NCBI GenBank assembly: GCA_965213765.1
Contig: OZ243926.1
Span: forward strand, 3,410,001 to 3,474,000
DNA from: JAJDXO01 sp965213765
GTDB lineage: Bacteria > Pseudomonadota > Alphaproteobacteria > Rhodospirillales > UBA2165
Direction of reading: 5' to 3'
Length of the DNA stretch: 64,000 nucleotides
The notes beneath the pieces are model-generated. The model was not told the DNA's origin and searched no databases. It worked only from the letters and a program-made list of their open reading frames with translations. The position numbers and the translations under genes are program-made. Every line of letters begins with the position of its first letter. The stretch's first letter is position 1. Below are positions 42,722-51,045 of this stretch, piece after piece.

Positions 42722-44077
42722 TTACCCCTCCTGGCGCCGGCCGGCCGGCGCTATATTCTCGGTGGACGACCAAGCTTCCACCTTCTGGCGCTGCAATGGC
42801 CGGCGCACCGTCTGAGGATCGACGCCTGCGCGAAGACTGCTCAAAATTCCGGCTGCCTCCCAATAGTTTTCGGCGTAGAGAAGTTGATTTCTCTGCCACG
42901 GCAATGCACCGAGGTCGTTGGAGAGAGTTCCTGCGCCCTCCCGGACCGCGACCACGGTGATGCCCTGCTCAAGGGCAGCCATCACGGGCAAGCCGAGGCA
43001 GCCGTCCGGGATTACAAGACAGGAGATGTTTTCGGCGCTCGTGATGTCGGACGACTGAAGGAGAGACGGGTCGCTGACCACAACGGGGCTTCTAGTGAGG
43101 CCCTTCAATACACAGTAGAGGAACGAGGATGAGATGGCCTCGGCCGCCATCCGAGGATCAACCCTTCCCGGGTCATCAAACAAGATCTCACGGGACTCCA
43201 TCATTGGTGCGTGAGCCGAGGGAACATCCAAGAGCTGAGACACTGCGTGGGTCAGCATCGCCTCGATACCGCCCCATGGATTGACCATCGCTCCGTCGCT
43301 CGCAAAGTATTGTTCGTGATATCCGTCGGGAACAGTAATGAGGGATGAGATAGCAACCGCGTCGTAATCCGCCCTCTTGTCTTTCAGCAACGCGACCAAA
43401 TCGGAAATTTGGCCTGATCGTCCAACTGCGCGGCCCGATTGAGCATATTCGGCAACCAGCTCAAGGGGCGGGTCGAGCTTGTAGATGCCAGCACCATCCA
43501 TCCCGAATGCCGCGCGAGCAGCCTCGATCGTATTGACGGTAAGGTTCTCGATCATCTCGTCTGGTCGTGCATCAAACACCACCAGCACCCGGTTCGACCG
43601 GACGGCGTTTAGTCCAGCCGTTCCCATCAGAAGTCGACTGATTACACTACCTTCAACGTACAGCGCGTTATCGGGCAGCTCATTTATGTCGCTTGCATTC
43701 ACCACATTCGGGTGGGTGACAAGAAGATCGCAGCACGCCGCAAGCAAGCGGGCGGCCGGTGCGGCATCACCTGCATGACCGCCGAGCTCAGCGCCGGCGC
43801 CCGTAGGCACCACGAAGACGGCATTGAATGTGTCTCGCTTTTGAATTGGGCGCTTGCGGAATTCCAAAATGGGGGATGCGGCAAATGAGAGATTGCCGCC
43901 CTCCACCAAACAGCCAATCTCGCAGTGATAGGCCGTGTCATCGATTTTAGTGATGACAAAGCGGATCGGCACCTCGTCATCAGAAAGTCGGAATGTCAGG
44001 CTTCGCTCGATATGTGTCAGTAAATCCCGATGGCCCGGAGCCAGAGGGATTGAGACAGACTTTTCAACTAAGCGCAC
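42722..44077 (-). CDS. DUF3326 domain protein
   Basis: A 451-residue protein matching the DUF3326 pattern: NAVFVVPTGAGAELGGHAGDAAPAARLLAACCDLLVTHPNVVNASDINELPDNALYVEGSVISRLLMG (about residues 95-165), then NRVLVVFDA, PWGGIEAMLTHAVSQLLDVPSAHAPM and AAEAISSSFLYCVLKGLTRSPVV. The reaction is unknown. The opening VVPTG and the Asp-rich loops suggest a nucleotide- or metabolite-binding fold. The long open frame to 44182 overlaps the previous gene. A GTG at 44077 directly after GGAGGAG is a much better start and overlaps the decarboxylase end by 14 bases. Last gene of the minus-strand arm of the cluster. Confidence 0.82.
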   Translation of the reverse strand: MRLVEKSVSIPLAPGHRDLLTHIERSLTFRLSDDEVPIRFVITKIDDTAYHCEIGCLVEGGNLSFAASPILEFRKRPIQKRDTFNAVFVVPTGAGAELGGHAGDAAPAARLLAACCDLLVTHPNVVNASDINELPDNALYVEGSVISRLLMGTAGLNAVRSNRVLVVFDARPDEMIENLTVNTIEAARAAFGMDGAGIYKLDPPLELVAEYAQSGRAVGRSGQISDLVALLKDKRADYDAVAISSLITVPDGYHEQYFASDGAMVNPWGGIEAMLTHAVSQLLDVPSAHAPMMESREILFDDPGRVDPRMAAEAISSSFLYCVLKGLTRSPVVVSDPSLLQSSDITSAENISCLVIPDGCLGLPVMAALEQGITVVAVREGAGTLSNDLGALPWQRNQLLYAENYWEAAGILSSLRAGVDPQTVRRPLQRQKVEAWSSTENIAPAGRRQEG

Positions 44078-45221
44078 AAGCGCCTCCTCCGGGTTCGGAA
44101 ATACTGTGGCCCAAGAGGTCCTCCGAGAGCGCCGACCGTTGTTGAGGCCCGGTTTGCAAATATACCTGCGGCAAGGGAACACCGTTGAATCGGTGTGCCT
44201 TGGTTAGGGTATAGGCGCCCATGTTCATGAAGGTCACGCGTGATCCGATTTCGAGGGGGGTATCGAAACAATACTCTCCGAATTGATCGCCGGCGAGGCA
44301 GGTGCATCCAGCCAATAGATAGACGTGGCGGCCACCCTCCACATGCCCGAGGACATCCGGTTCGAACTGGAACTCGAAGACCTCCGGCATGTGGTTTACC
44401 GTGGTGTCCAGCACTGCGACCGGCATTTCGTCTCCAGGCAAAATGTCCCATACCGTTGCTTCAATCCAGCCCGCCCGCCGAACAACGGCGGCGCCCGGTT
44501 CGATCTGAACTTCAAGCCCAAATTCACCGCGAAACAGGCCGACCGCAGTATAAAAATCCTCTAAATCGGCGGACTCATTGAACAAGTATCCACCGCCCAT
44601 ATTGATCCATTCCATTTTCTCGAGTAGCCGCGGAGCGACATCCCTGATGTGCCGGACCGTCGCCAATAGACCGGAAAAGTCATCTGCATCACAGTTGGTG
44701 TGGAAGTGCAGGCCGGATAGACCTTCTAGCGCGTTTGGTCGGACATCCAGGAAATCTACTAGCTTGCTGAGTGGGACCCCCAACTTGGAGTTCGACCGGC
44801 AAGGATCGTAGCGGTCATCCCGCACCAGAGAAATCTCCGGATTGATACGCAGCCCGGCCTGTGTTTCGGCCGGCAGATGTGGGCGAATCTGATTGAGTTG
44901 GGTCAACGAGTTAGCCGTGACGAAATCCAGGCGACCTCCAATCTGACGAAGCGTATCCGGCTTGATCAGGGGAGAAACCAAATGGATACGCCCATCGCCG
45001 GGCAAATGTGGCCAGGAAAGTTGCGCTTCATGGGCTGAGCTGCAGGCAAAACCGTCAACATACTCGCCAGCAATTTGAACAATTTTTTCGGTGGAACAAG
45101 CTTTTGGGGAGTACAGCAGGACACATTCGACTCGATCCGCAATGGACCGGAGTTGGGCCAAATCCCGCCGAAGCGTGACTTCATCGAATACAAAGGCGGG
45201 CGTAGCGTCAGACATTTGCAT
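44064..45221 (-). CDS. Carboxynorspermidine decarboxylase-like PLP enzyme (fold III)
   Basis: A 385-residue decarboxylase of the LysA/NspC fold. PLP lysine K40 in LLYSPKACS. Other NspC-like blocks are GFACSSAHEAQL, LRINPEISLVRDDRYDPCRS, SKLGVPLSKL, GLHFHTNCDADD, EWINMGGGYLF, VQIEPGAAVVRRAGW, AVLDTTVNHMPEVFEF and LAGCTCLAGD. It is closer to carboxynorspermidine than to diaminopimelate decarboxylases in the HTNCD and LAGxTCLAGD motifs. A polyamine-type substrate is likely given the neighbouring spermidine-ligase-like gene, but this is inference. Confidence 0.85.
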   Translation of the reverse strand: MQMSDATPAFVFDEVTLRRDLAQLRSIADRVECVLLYSPKACSTEKIVQIAGEYVDGFACSSAHEAQLSWPHLPGDGRIHLVSPLIKPDTLRQIGGRLDFVTANSLTQLNQIRPHLPAETQAGLRINPEISLVRDDRYDPCRSNSKLGVPLSKLVDFLDVRPNALEGLSGLHFHTNCDADDFSGLLATVRHIRDVAPRLLEKMEWINMGGGYLFNESADLEDFYTAVGLFRGEFGLEVQIEPGAAVVRRAGWIEATVWDILPGDEMPVAVLDTTVNHMPEVFEFQFEPDVLGHVEGGRHVYLLAGCTCLAGDQFGEYCFDTPLEIGSRVTFMNMGAYTLTKAHRFNGVPLPQVYLQTGPQQRSALSEDLLGHSISEPGGGACALS

Positions 45222-45301
45222 GTGAATGGCTCCCCCTCATCTCGCGTGTATTCCCTAGACGTTATACTTCCAATGGATCAGATCGCATGGCCTGATACCA
45301 G

Positions 45302-46462
45302 TCAATCCAGGATGACGTGCGGAACGAAGCGTGCGTTCTCACCGGTTACCAGTTGCGTGTCTTCTCGAATACCAAGTCCCGCGGCTTCGCCCGCGACCAC
45401 CCAGCATCCCATGACCGGGAATTTCCCATCAATTTCCGGGAGTGGACAAAGCTCTTGGACGACAAATCCCTCGGCGCCATATTGTCCGGTGCTGGCGTGA
45501 GCCAACTCACGGTCCACTATGATCTCGACATTTGCGCCCCGTCGTGAATAGAGGGGTTTCCGGACGTAGTCATTCATCTCCTGACCGTCGCTCATCTCAT
45601 CCTCGAAGTAGGCCGGCAGCAAATTGGGATGCCCCTCATGCATTTCCCATAGCAATGGCAACAGGCCTTTGTTGGCGAGGACCGATTTCCACGGCGGCTC
45701 CAAAAAGTGGACTCCGCTCCGGACAAGATACGCCCCGAATGGCTCCTCCATTATCCATTCCCAGGGGTAGAGCTTGAACATGGTTTCGATGACGCGATCG
45801 TCTAAATCCGTAAACCGCCCCAATGCATCGACGCCGACATCACGCATAGCGATAAAGGTTGTCGAGAGCCCGGCCTCCTGCGCGCATTCCTCGAGGTACG
45901 CCACCGTTTCCCGGTCGTCCTGCTGGTCGACCAGACAAGCGAGGTGAAGCCCACCTTCGATCCCCATGGACCCAAATGCGCTCACAAGCTCCTCATGGAG
46001 CTCCGCAAACTGATTGGCACCGGTGGGGATGAGGCCACCCGCCATGCCAGCCTGCAGCCACTCCCACTGGAATACTGCCGAATCGTAAAGTGTTGTCGGT
46101 GTATCGGCGTTGAACTCGAATAATTTTGGTGGACCGTTACAGTCAAATTGGAGATCCATCCGGCCGTAGAGATCCTTCTCCCGGTGCCGCCAACTATCGG
46201 CGACGTAGTCCCAATAGGCTTCCGGTATACGCAATCGGCGAAAAATTTTGTCGTCTGCCACCGCGCGGTCGAGGAGCGTGTAGCAAAGCTCGGTGATGGC
46301 GTTGACGCTTGCCTCCAGATCGGCCTCGATTTCTTTGAGAGTGAACTGGTAGTACGCGTCCGCCGCCCAGCCCTCGACGCTACCATGGTCCGTGAGAGTG
46401 TACCCATGTTCCGAGGTAAGTGCGTCCAGTCCAGGGATAGGTTCAACCTGGACTCTCTGCAT
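45302..46462 (-). CDS. Glutathionylspermidine synthase-like ATP-grasp ligase (YjfC/YgiC family)
   Basis: A 386-residue ATP-grasp enzyme. Metal- and ATP-binding motifs: LFEFNADTPTTLYDSA (about residues 115-130), YPWEWIMEEPFG, LLPLLWEMHEGHPNLLPAY, VRKPLYSRRGANVEI (glycine-rich loop) and CWVVAGEAAGLGIREDTQLVTGENARFVPHVI at the C-terminus. The family makes amide bonds between a peptide-like acid and a polyamine amine in glutathionylspermidine synthase. The substrate of the YjfC branch is unknown. It sits between a PspA gene and a polyamine-type decarboxylase. Confidence 0.9.
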   Translation of the reverse strand: MQRVQVEPIPGLDALTSEHGYTLTDHGSVEGWAADAYYQFTLKEIEADLEASVNAITELCYTLLDRAVADDKIFRRLRIPEAYWDYVADSWRHREKDLYGRMDLQFDCNGPPKLFEFNADTPTTLYDSAVFQWEWLQAGMAGGLIPTGANQFAELHEELVSAFGSMGIEGGLHLACLVDQQDDRETVAYLEECAQEAGLSTTFIAMRDVGVDALGRFTDLDDRVIETMFKLYPWEWIMEEPFGAYLVRSGVHFLEPPWKSVLANKGLLPLLWEMHEGHPNLLPAYFEDEMSDGQEMNDYVRKPLYSRRGANVEIIVDRELAHASTGQYGAEGFVVQELCPLPEIDGKFPVMGCWVVAGEAAGLGIREDTQLVTGENARFVPHVILD

Positions 46463-46509
46463 GATTTACAACCCGCCTTAAGACCGACTGATAGCGGCAG
46501 CGGATCTAA

Positions 46510-47202
46510 TTATCCGGCCTGCTTCGCCTTCAACCGGGCGAGCACGTCATTGCCACTGGCTCCACCGTCCACAATGCCGGCGGATTTCAGCTTATCTTCC
46601 AAGCTGACTTCTTCCGTAGACGCCGCGAGTTCGCTTGCCGCCTCGAATTTTGCAGCTCGCTCAGCTTGCTTGGTCTTTAGCCGCTCAAGGCTGTCGACGG
46701 CGCTACGCATGCTTGAACCAGCGCCCGAGTGACGCTGGGTAACCGCTGCCTGGGCGCGCTGCACTTTTTCCGTTGCCTTGACGGTATCTACTTGCTGCTT
46801 GAGTCGTTTTAGATTGGCCTCGGTCTGCGAAACGGCACGGCGCAATTGCGCTTCGCTGTCTGCGAATGAGGTCGCCAGTGCTTCTTCACCCATTAGCTCG
46901 GTTTCATAACCAGCAATTTTTTCAGCGATTTCCGTAGCCAGTGATTCATCGCCTTTTTCGAGCGCCTCCATCGCATAGCCCTCGTATTCCGCCATGGATG
47001 ATTTGATCCCATCGACCTTCTTATCCGCCAGCTTGCGTTTTGCGATGATATCGGTCAGCGCTTCCTTGGATTTTGCGAGATCATTGTCGGCGTCCCGGAT
47101 TTCCTGATCCAGAATGCGCAGTGCTTGATGGTCTACGATAGCTTCACCAGCTTCGCTCGCGCCGCCACGTACGGCCGTTGCGACTTTTGCCCAGATGCTC
47201 AT
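46510..47202 (-). CDS. PspA/IM30 family membrane-stress protein (YjfJ-like)
   Basis: A 230-residue, almost fully helical protein of the PspA/Vipp1 group: SIWAKVATAVRGGASEAGEA, LRILDQEIRDADNDLAKSKEALTDIIAKRKLADKKVDGI and long Glu/Lys/Ala coiled coils to about residue 170. A short C-terminal segment with LKSAGIVDGGASGNDVLARL follows. Members bind stressed membranes from the cytoplasmic side. It is second in the minus-strand arm after the DUF2170 gene, as in E. coli yjfI-yjfJ. Confidence 0.9.
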   Translation of the reverse strand: MSIWAKVATAVRGGASEAGEAIVDHQALRILDQEIRDADNDLAKSKEALTDIIAKRKLADKKVDGIKSSMAEYEGYAMEALEKGDESLATEIAEKIAGYETELMGEEALATSFADSEAQLRRAVSQTEANLKRLKQQVDTVKATEKVQRAQAAVTQRHSGAGSSMRSAVDSLERLKTKQAERAAKFEAASELAASTEEVSLEDKLKSAGIVDGGASGNDVLARLKAKQAG

Positions 47203-47251
47203 TTGTTTTTCTCCTTATTGCCGGTAGTTCGAGACTGTGGTTTCGGTTGTG

Positions 47252-47875
47252 CTACGCGACGTTCTGCAGGTCGGTACGATATGCATCCGCTGCCTGCATG
47301 GCGTTGTCCGCGAGCGTCTCGATTTCAAAGATCACGGAACCAAGCTTCGAACCGGCGCTCAGCGACCCGAACATTTCATAGTACTCTTTGCCATCAGCGC
47401 CGGTTTGTATGCCGAAAGTCGACAAGGGAAACAACTTATGTGTCTTGAGAATCATGGAGTTGAATGCCGCTGGATCCGATACCTCTTCGACAGGCCACAA
47501 CAGTGTGTCGACGATGATCTGACTGCCACTCACGCTCATCAGCAGTGGTAGATCGCCGAATTCGGACATGGTCAGCAGAATTCCCGGGTCAGTACCGTCG
47601 ACAAGCTCAACTTGGAAGTCTCCCTCCGTAGCGGGGGTCGAATTTGCCAGAGCCTCATATAGACTCTCAGTTGTCCAAACCTCATCACCGCTCATCTTTG
47701 TCTCCATTGGTTTTTCAGGAACGATCGGAATTATTCCCGCTCTCAATGCTGTTTCGCAATCCTTGAGTGCCCGCGTCAATTCGGGCGGAATCCATACCTC
47801 GCGCTTCACAAACCCTTGCACCTTCAAGCGGGCACGGTACCTAGACTGGTAGTATGAAGATTTCTTCGCTGCCAT
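47252..47875 (-). CDS. DUF2170 protein (YjfI-like) with possible RHH DNA-binding N-terminus
   Basis: A 207-residue protein. Residues about 60-205 match the DUF2170/YjfI family (ALANSTPATEGDFQVELVDG, LPLLMSVSGSQIIVDTLLWP, MILKTHKLFPLSTFGIQTGADGKEYYEMFGSLS). The first 50 residues (YYQSRYRARLKVQGFVKREV, WIPPELTRALKDCETALRAG) resemble the MazE-like ribbon-helix-helix antitoxin pattern (R-x-R-A-x-L-x-x-x-G-x-x-x-x-x-V-W-I-P). They could make this the DNA-binding regulator of the cluster. First gene of the minus-strand arm, next to tandem palindromes at 47894-47917. The RHH assignment is inference. Confidence 0.8.
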   Translation of the reverse strand: MAAKKSSYYQSRYRARLKVQGFVKREVWIPPELTRALKDCETALRAGIIPIVPEKPMETKMSGDEVWTTESLYEALANSTPATEGDFQVELVDGTDPGILLTMSEFGDLPLLMSVSGSQIIVDTLLWPVEEVSDPAAFNSMILKTHKLFPLSTFGIQTGADGKEYYEMFGSLSAGSKLGSVIFEIETLADNAMQAADAYRTDLQNVA

Positions 47876-47893
47876 AGGCTCTGTGAAAGTTCT

Positions 47894-47917
47894 TTACATG
47901 TAAGATATTACATGTAA
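47894..47917. promoter_or_regulatory. Tandem palindromic operator in the divergent promoter region
   Basis: Two copies of the perfect 10-base palindrome TTACATGTAA, separated by GATA (centres 14 bases apart). The inner halves also form TGTAA-N4-TTACA. They lie in the 119-bp AT-rich region between the DUF2170 gene (start 47875) and the K+ channel gene (start 47995). The position is ideal for control of both arms. Confidence 0.65.
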
Positions 47918-47994
47918 TATATTTTGCAACAGAAAAAATCGATCGGGAAGAAACTTATTGGTCGGAAGCTGCAGCCAGGAATTGTAAAAGCTGG

Positions 47995-49113
47995 ATGGAT
48001 GGCTGCCAAAGGCTCGCCAATCGAATTAAGCATAAGGGTCTGATTTTACAAATGCATTTCTTTCTGTCCCGAGTGGCAAAGCTAATTCTCGTCCGAGTAA
48101 CCGGGCTAAGCTGGGAGACGGTATTATTATTAACAGGACTACACTATTTCGCCTCTTGGGGGCTGTTGGCGCTCAGTGGCAGCGAGGAAATCTCTAGCGG
48201 GCAGTTGTTTTGGTACTTCTACGTCACCACCGCGACCACTGTCGGCTACGGCGACTACTCACCGGCTACTGAAATTGGGCGATTGATCACCGTGTTATGG
48301 ATCATGCCCGGCGGGATCGCCTTGTTCACGACGATCATTGCCAAGGTCGTCCAGCAAATTGCGGATAAATGGAGAACTAAATTGCGTGGTCTATCGAGCT
48401 ACGAAACTCTGGAAAATCACATCGTGATCCTCGGATGGAACGGCAATAAGACAGAGAGAATGGTCGATCACATACGGGGAGACAGGAGCGAGAAGGACCG
48501 GGAGATTGTTCTGTGCTCAGCTCAAGCGATCGAAAATCCCATGCCGGACCGGGTAAAATTCGTCAGAGCCGCCGCGCTGAATAGCCCGGATTTATTGCGG
48601 CGGGCTGCGGTCGCCAACGCTGGATACATCATTGCGCTCGGGCACGATGACAACGAAACACTTGCCGCAGCCCTAGGCGCAGCTGCGGTCAATAACACCG
48701 CCCATCTGGTTGCCTATTTTGAGCAGCATAGTTTTGCCGAATTGCTCAAAGCCCATTGTCCTCACGCTGAATGCAACGTCTCCTTGTCAATCGAACTTAT
48801 GGTCCGTTCGGCTCAGGATCCCGGTTCCAGCCGGGTACAAAAGCAACTCCTTTCAACATTGGAGGGACCCACGCAATTTAGCTTGAGCGTTCCCGATGGC
48901 GTCGGCACCGTCAGCTACGGCAAATTGTTCAGCGTACTGAAAAGCGACCATCAGGCGACGCTATTCGGTGTCGCGCATTCGACGCTGGAAGACGACCTAA
49001 TTCTGAACGCACCCAATGACTATAATATTCAGCCGGGCGCGATCCTCTATCTGATGGCAGCCCAACGAATTCAGGCATCGGAGATCAATTGGCAGGCGCT
49101 GGCCACAGCATAA
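47995..49113 (+). CDS. Potassium channel with RCK/TrkA-N domain
   Basis: A 372-residue ion channel. Two spans (about residues 42-60 and 90-112) enclose the pore helix and the selectivity filter TVGYGD (82-87). The cytoplasmic RCK domain begins HIVILGWNGNKTERMV with a modified Rossmann glycine loop, and continues with VRAAALNSPDLLRRAAVANAGYIIALGHDDNETLAAALGA. A second C-terminal domain (FSLSVPDGVGTVSYGKLFSVL) is present. The start could also be the ATG at 48052. First gene of the plus-strand arm. Channels of this kind accompany yjf-like clusters. Confidence 0.88.
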   Translation: MDGCQRLANRIKHKGLILQMHFFLSRVAKLILVRVTGLSWETVLLLTGLHYFASWGLLALSGSEEISSGQLFWYFYVTTATTVGYGDYSPATEIGRLITVLWIMPGGIALFTTIIAKVVQQIADKWRTKLRGLSSYETLENHIVILGWNGNKTERMVDHIRGDRSEKDREIVLCSAQAIENPMPDRVKFVRAAALNSPDLLRRAAVANAGYIIALGHDDNETLAAALGAAAVNNTAHLVAYFEQHSFAELLKAHCPHAECNVSLSIELMVRSAQDPGSSRVQKQLLSTLEGPTQFSLSVPDGVGTVSYGKLFSVLKSDHQATLFGVAHSTLEDDLILNAPNDYNIQPGAILYLMAAQRIQASEINWQALATA

Positions 49114-49151
49114 AAACCCGGTACTAACGCGGTAATCAGAAAGGATCGACA

Positions 49152-49841
49152 ATGATCGGTGGAGCGATGAAGTCCCTTTTCAAGAGCGGGGCCAGGGATT
49201 TGAAAGCTAAGTTCGACAAGGACGAGGACGAACCCCTCGATACACCGCTCAACCTCCGCATTGGTGCGGCCGTGGATATCGATACGCTTCCGCTTCGGAT
49301 GCACGCCGAGGAAATCCACGTCGAACTGCCCGAGGAAACGCTGTTGATCGACGCGCAGGGGTTCGTCGACCTTGGCGACGATAGTTACGTGCACCGCTTC
49401 TACGCCGGCGACGAACAGCTAATCCAAGTCCTAACGGTTAGCGGAGCCGAGGACCAGCACGTCAAGGAAATCACCCTCTATGTGCCCTACAAGAGCTACT
49501 ATCCGAACAGCCCCGGCGAATGGGCACAGTGGACGGAACCCGGTGGAAAGCTTGGTGCCAGGACCTTCCGACTGGATGACGGCACCGAGTATGAACGTCT
49601 GTGGTTCGATACGACGGAGGGTCACGCCGACCCGGTCGGTTTCACCGAATACATCTACGAGGATCCGGACAGTAACGAATGTCGGGAAAACTATCAGCAA
49701 AGCATGTTGTTCGGACGAAACCTGGAGAAAGACAAAAAGAACGAGTATCTTCTCGTTATAGTGGATTCGTATGAGCGTGAAAAAACGGTTGAGCTTATGA
49801 CTGGTGTCGATCTTGAGCTATCCCAGATGAATATTATCTAG
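49152..49841 (+). CDS. DUF2491 protein (YjfK-like)
   Basis: A 229-residue soluble protein matching DUF2491/YjfK: PLNLRIGAAVDIDTLPLRMH at the start of the domain, FVDLGDDSYVHRFYAGDEQLIQVLTVSG, KEITLYVPYKSYYPNSPGEWAQWTEP, and DSYEREKTVELMTGVDLELSQMNII at the end. The function is unknown. It has an AAAGGA ribosome-binding site nine bases upstream. It is between the channel and DUF350 genes. Confidence 0.87.
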   Translation: MIGGAMKSLFKSGARDLKAKFDKDEDEPLDTPLNLRIGAAVDIDTLPLRMHAEEIHVELPEETLLIDAQGFVDLGDDSYVHRFYAGDEQLIQVLTVSGAEDQHVKEITLYVPYKSYYPNSPGEWAQWTEPGGKLGARTFRLDDGTEYERLWFDTTEGHADPVGFTEYIYEDPDSNECRENYQQSMLFGRNLEKDKKNEYLLVIVDSYEREKTVELMTGVDLELSQMNII

Positions 49842-49868
49842 CTGCGAAATTTAATCAGGAGTTGGGGG

Positions 49869-50282
49869 ATGACGGAAATCTTTAATGAACTGGTCGTAGA
49901 CCTGCCGGCGTTTTTGGGGTACTTCGCCGCCGCGGCGATCCTGACGCTCGTGTACGTCGTAATCTACACCTTCGTGACACGTCACAACGAATTCGAATTG
50001 ATCAAACAAAACTCGGTGGCGGCGTCGGTTGCGTTCTCCGGCAGCCTCCTCGGCTTTTGCCTGCCGGTGGCCAGCGCCATGCTGAGTTCGGTGACCATTT
50101 TAGGAATGGTCGTCTGGGGACTCGTTGCGCTGATCGTACAGATCATCGTTTACCTGCTGGTAAGGATGCCCATGCCCCGGGTATCCGAGCGGATCGAAGC
50201 CAATGAATTGGCGGCGGGAATCTGGCTTGGCTCGGCGTCGTTGGCCGGCGGGATCTTGAATGCCGCGAGCATGACGACTTAG
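49869..50282 (+). CDS. DUF350 membrane protein (YjfL-like)
   Basis: A 137-residue protein with four predicted membrane spans: AFLGYFAAAAILTLVYVVIY, SVAASVAFSGSLLGFCLPVA, TILGMVVWGLVALIVQIIVY and AAGIWLGSASLAGGILNAAS. The paired DUF350 repeats have the typical R-x-N-E-F-E-L-I-K-x-N motif (RHNEFELIKQN). Function unknown. A GGAG ribosome-binding site precedes the ATG. Same order (DUF2491-DUF350-DUF1190) as E. coli yjfK-yjfL-yjfM. Confidence 0.9.
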   Translation: MTEIFNELVVDLPAFLGYFAAAAILTLVYVVIYTFVTRHNEFELIKQNSVAASVAFSGSLLGFCLPVASAMLSSVTILGMVVWGLVALIVQIIVYLLVRMPMPRVSERIEANELAAGIWLGSASLAGGILNAASMTT

Positions 50283-50292
50283 GTGAAAGCAG

Positions 50293-50832
50293 ATGACTAG
50301 GAAGACTACTTTTCGCACCTTCCTGCTGGGCGCCACGGCCCTCACCCTGGCGGCCTGCGGCGAGCCCAAGGAAGAGGCTCTGGTTTTCGAGTCGGTCGGG
50401 ACTTGTGTTGCTTCGGGCGAACACGACGAAGCCACATGTCGGGCCGAGTTCGAAAAAGCGCAACAACGCCACGAGCAAGTCGCGCCTCGGTATTCGTCTG
50501 CCAACTCCTGCCATTCAGATTTTGGTGTCAACCAGTGCCGGCGGCACCAAACATCCTCCGGCTCATTCTGGCTGCCCTTCATGGTCGGTTATATGTTGGC
50601 GCCCCGTGGGGTGTCGACCGTCTACACTCAGCCGCTATATCGTCCCTCGAGCGGGCGCGGCTACTACACCGGTGGCGGCGTTTCGGTTGGCACTTCCTCT
50701 GATGGCTCCTTTAACCGCAATGGCCGGACCCAAGTGGCGAAATCGACCACTAGCCGGCCCGCAACCCGGACACGAACCGTCTCCCGCGGCGGATTTGGCG
50801 CCCGCAGCGCCGGCAGGAGCGCTGCAAGCTAA
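50293..50832 (+). CDS. DUF1190 lipoprotein (YjfM/YgiB-like)
   Basis: A 179-residue predicted lipoprotein. The signal TTFRTFLLGATALTLAAC has its lipobox cysteine at residue 22. The body has ALVFESVGTCVASGEHDEATCRAEFEKAQQ with two cysteines, SSANSCHSDFGVNQCRRHQT with two more, and SFWLPFMVGYMLAPRG. The C-terminal third is Ser/Gly/Arg-rich (TSSDGSFNRNGRTQVAKSTT). This is the DUF1190 pattern. The protein probably sits in an envelope membrane. Last intact gene of the plus-strand arm. Confidence 0.87.
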   Translation: MTRKTTFRTFLLGATALTLAACGEPKEEALVFESVGTCVASGEHDEATCRAEFEKAQQRHEQVAPRYSSANSCHSDFGVNQCRRHQTSSGSFWLPFMVGYMLAPRGVSTVYTQPLYRPSSGRGYYTGGGVSVGTSSDGSFNRNGRTQVAKSTTSRPATRTRTVSRGGFGARSAGRSAAS

Positions 50833-50860
50833 CGGACCGAAATGGGCTATTGGGAACGGC

Positions 50861-51045
50861 TCAACTCTTGCGGACCTCCCGGCGCGCGGAAATCCTGGTG
50901 ATTACTACGCCAGCAATCAGGCCGAACAGGTGTCCCTCGAATGAAATGTAGCTCCGGGTGGGCAGTATGCCCCATTCGAGCAGGCCCGAGAGCAGGTACC
51001 CAATTTCCAATTTGTCCGCGCGCGGCGACATGGACATTAATGGCT
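50861..51045 (-). pseudogene. Rhomboid protease remnant (C-terminal part only)
   Basis: About 60 codons ending at 50861. They encode the last spans of a rhomboid intramembrane protease: EIGYLLSGLLEWGILPTRSY and SFEGHLFGLIAGVVI, where the His of GHLFG is the catalytic histidine of the family. The N-terminal part with the catalytic serine is gone, cut at the junction with an insertion sequence near 51046. It stands tail-to-tail with the DUF1190 gene. Confidence 0.7.

Noticed and set aside
44078..44182. Longer DUF3326 protein from 44182
   Set aside because: The extra 35 residues are a shadow of the decarboxylase 3' end. GGAGGAG before GTG at 44077 marks the start.
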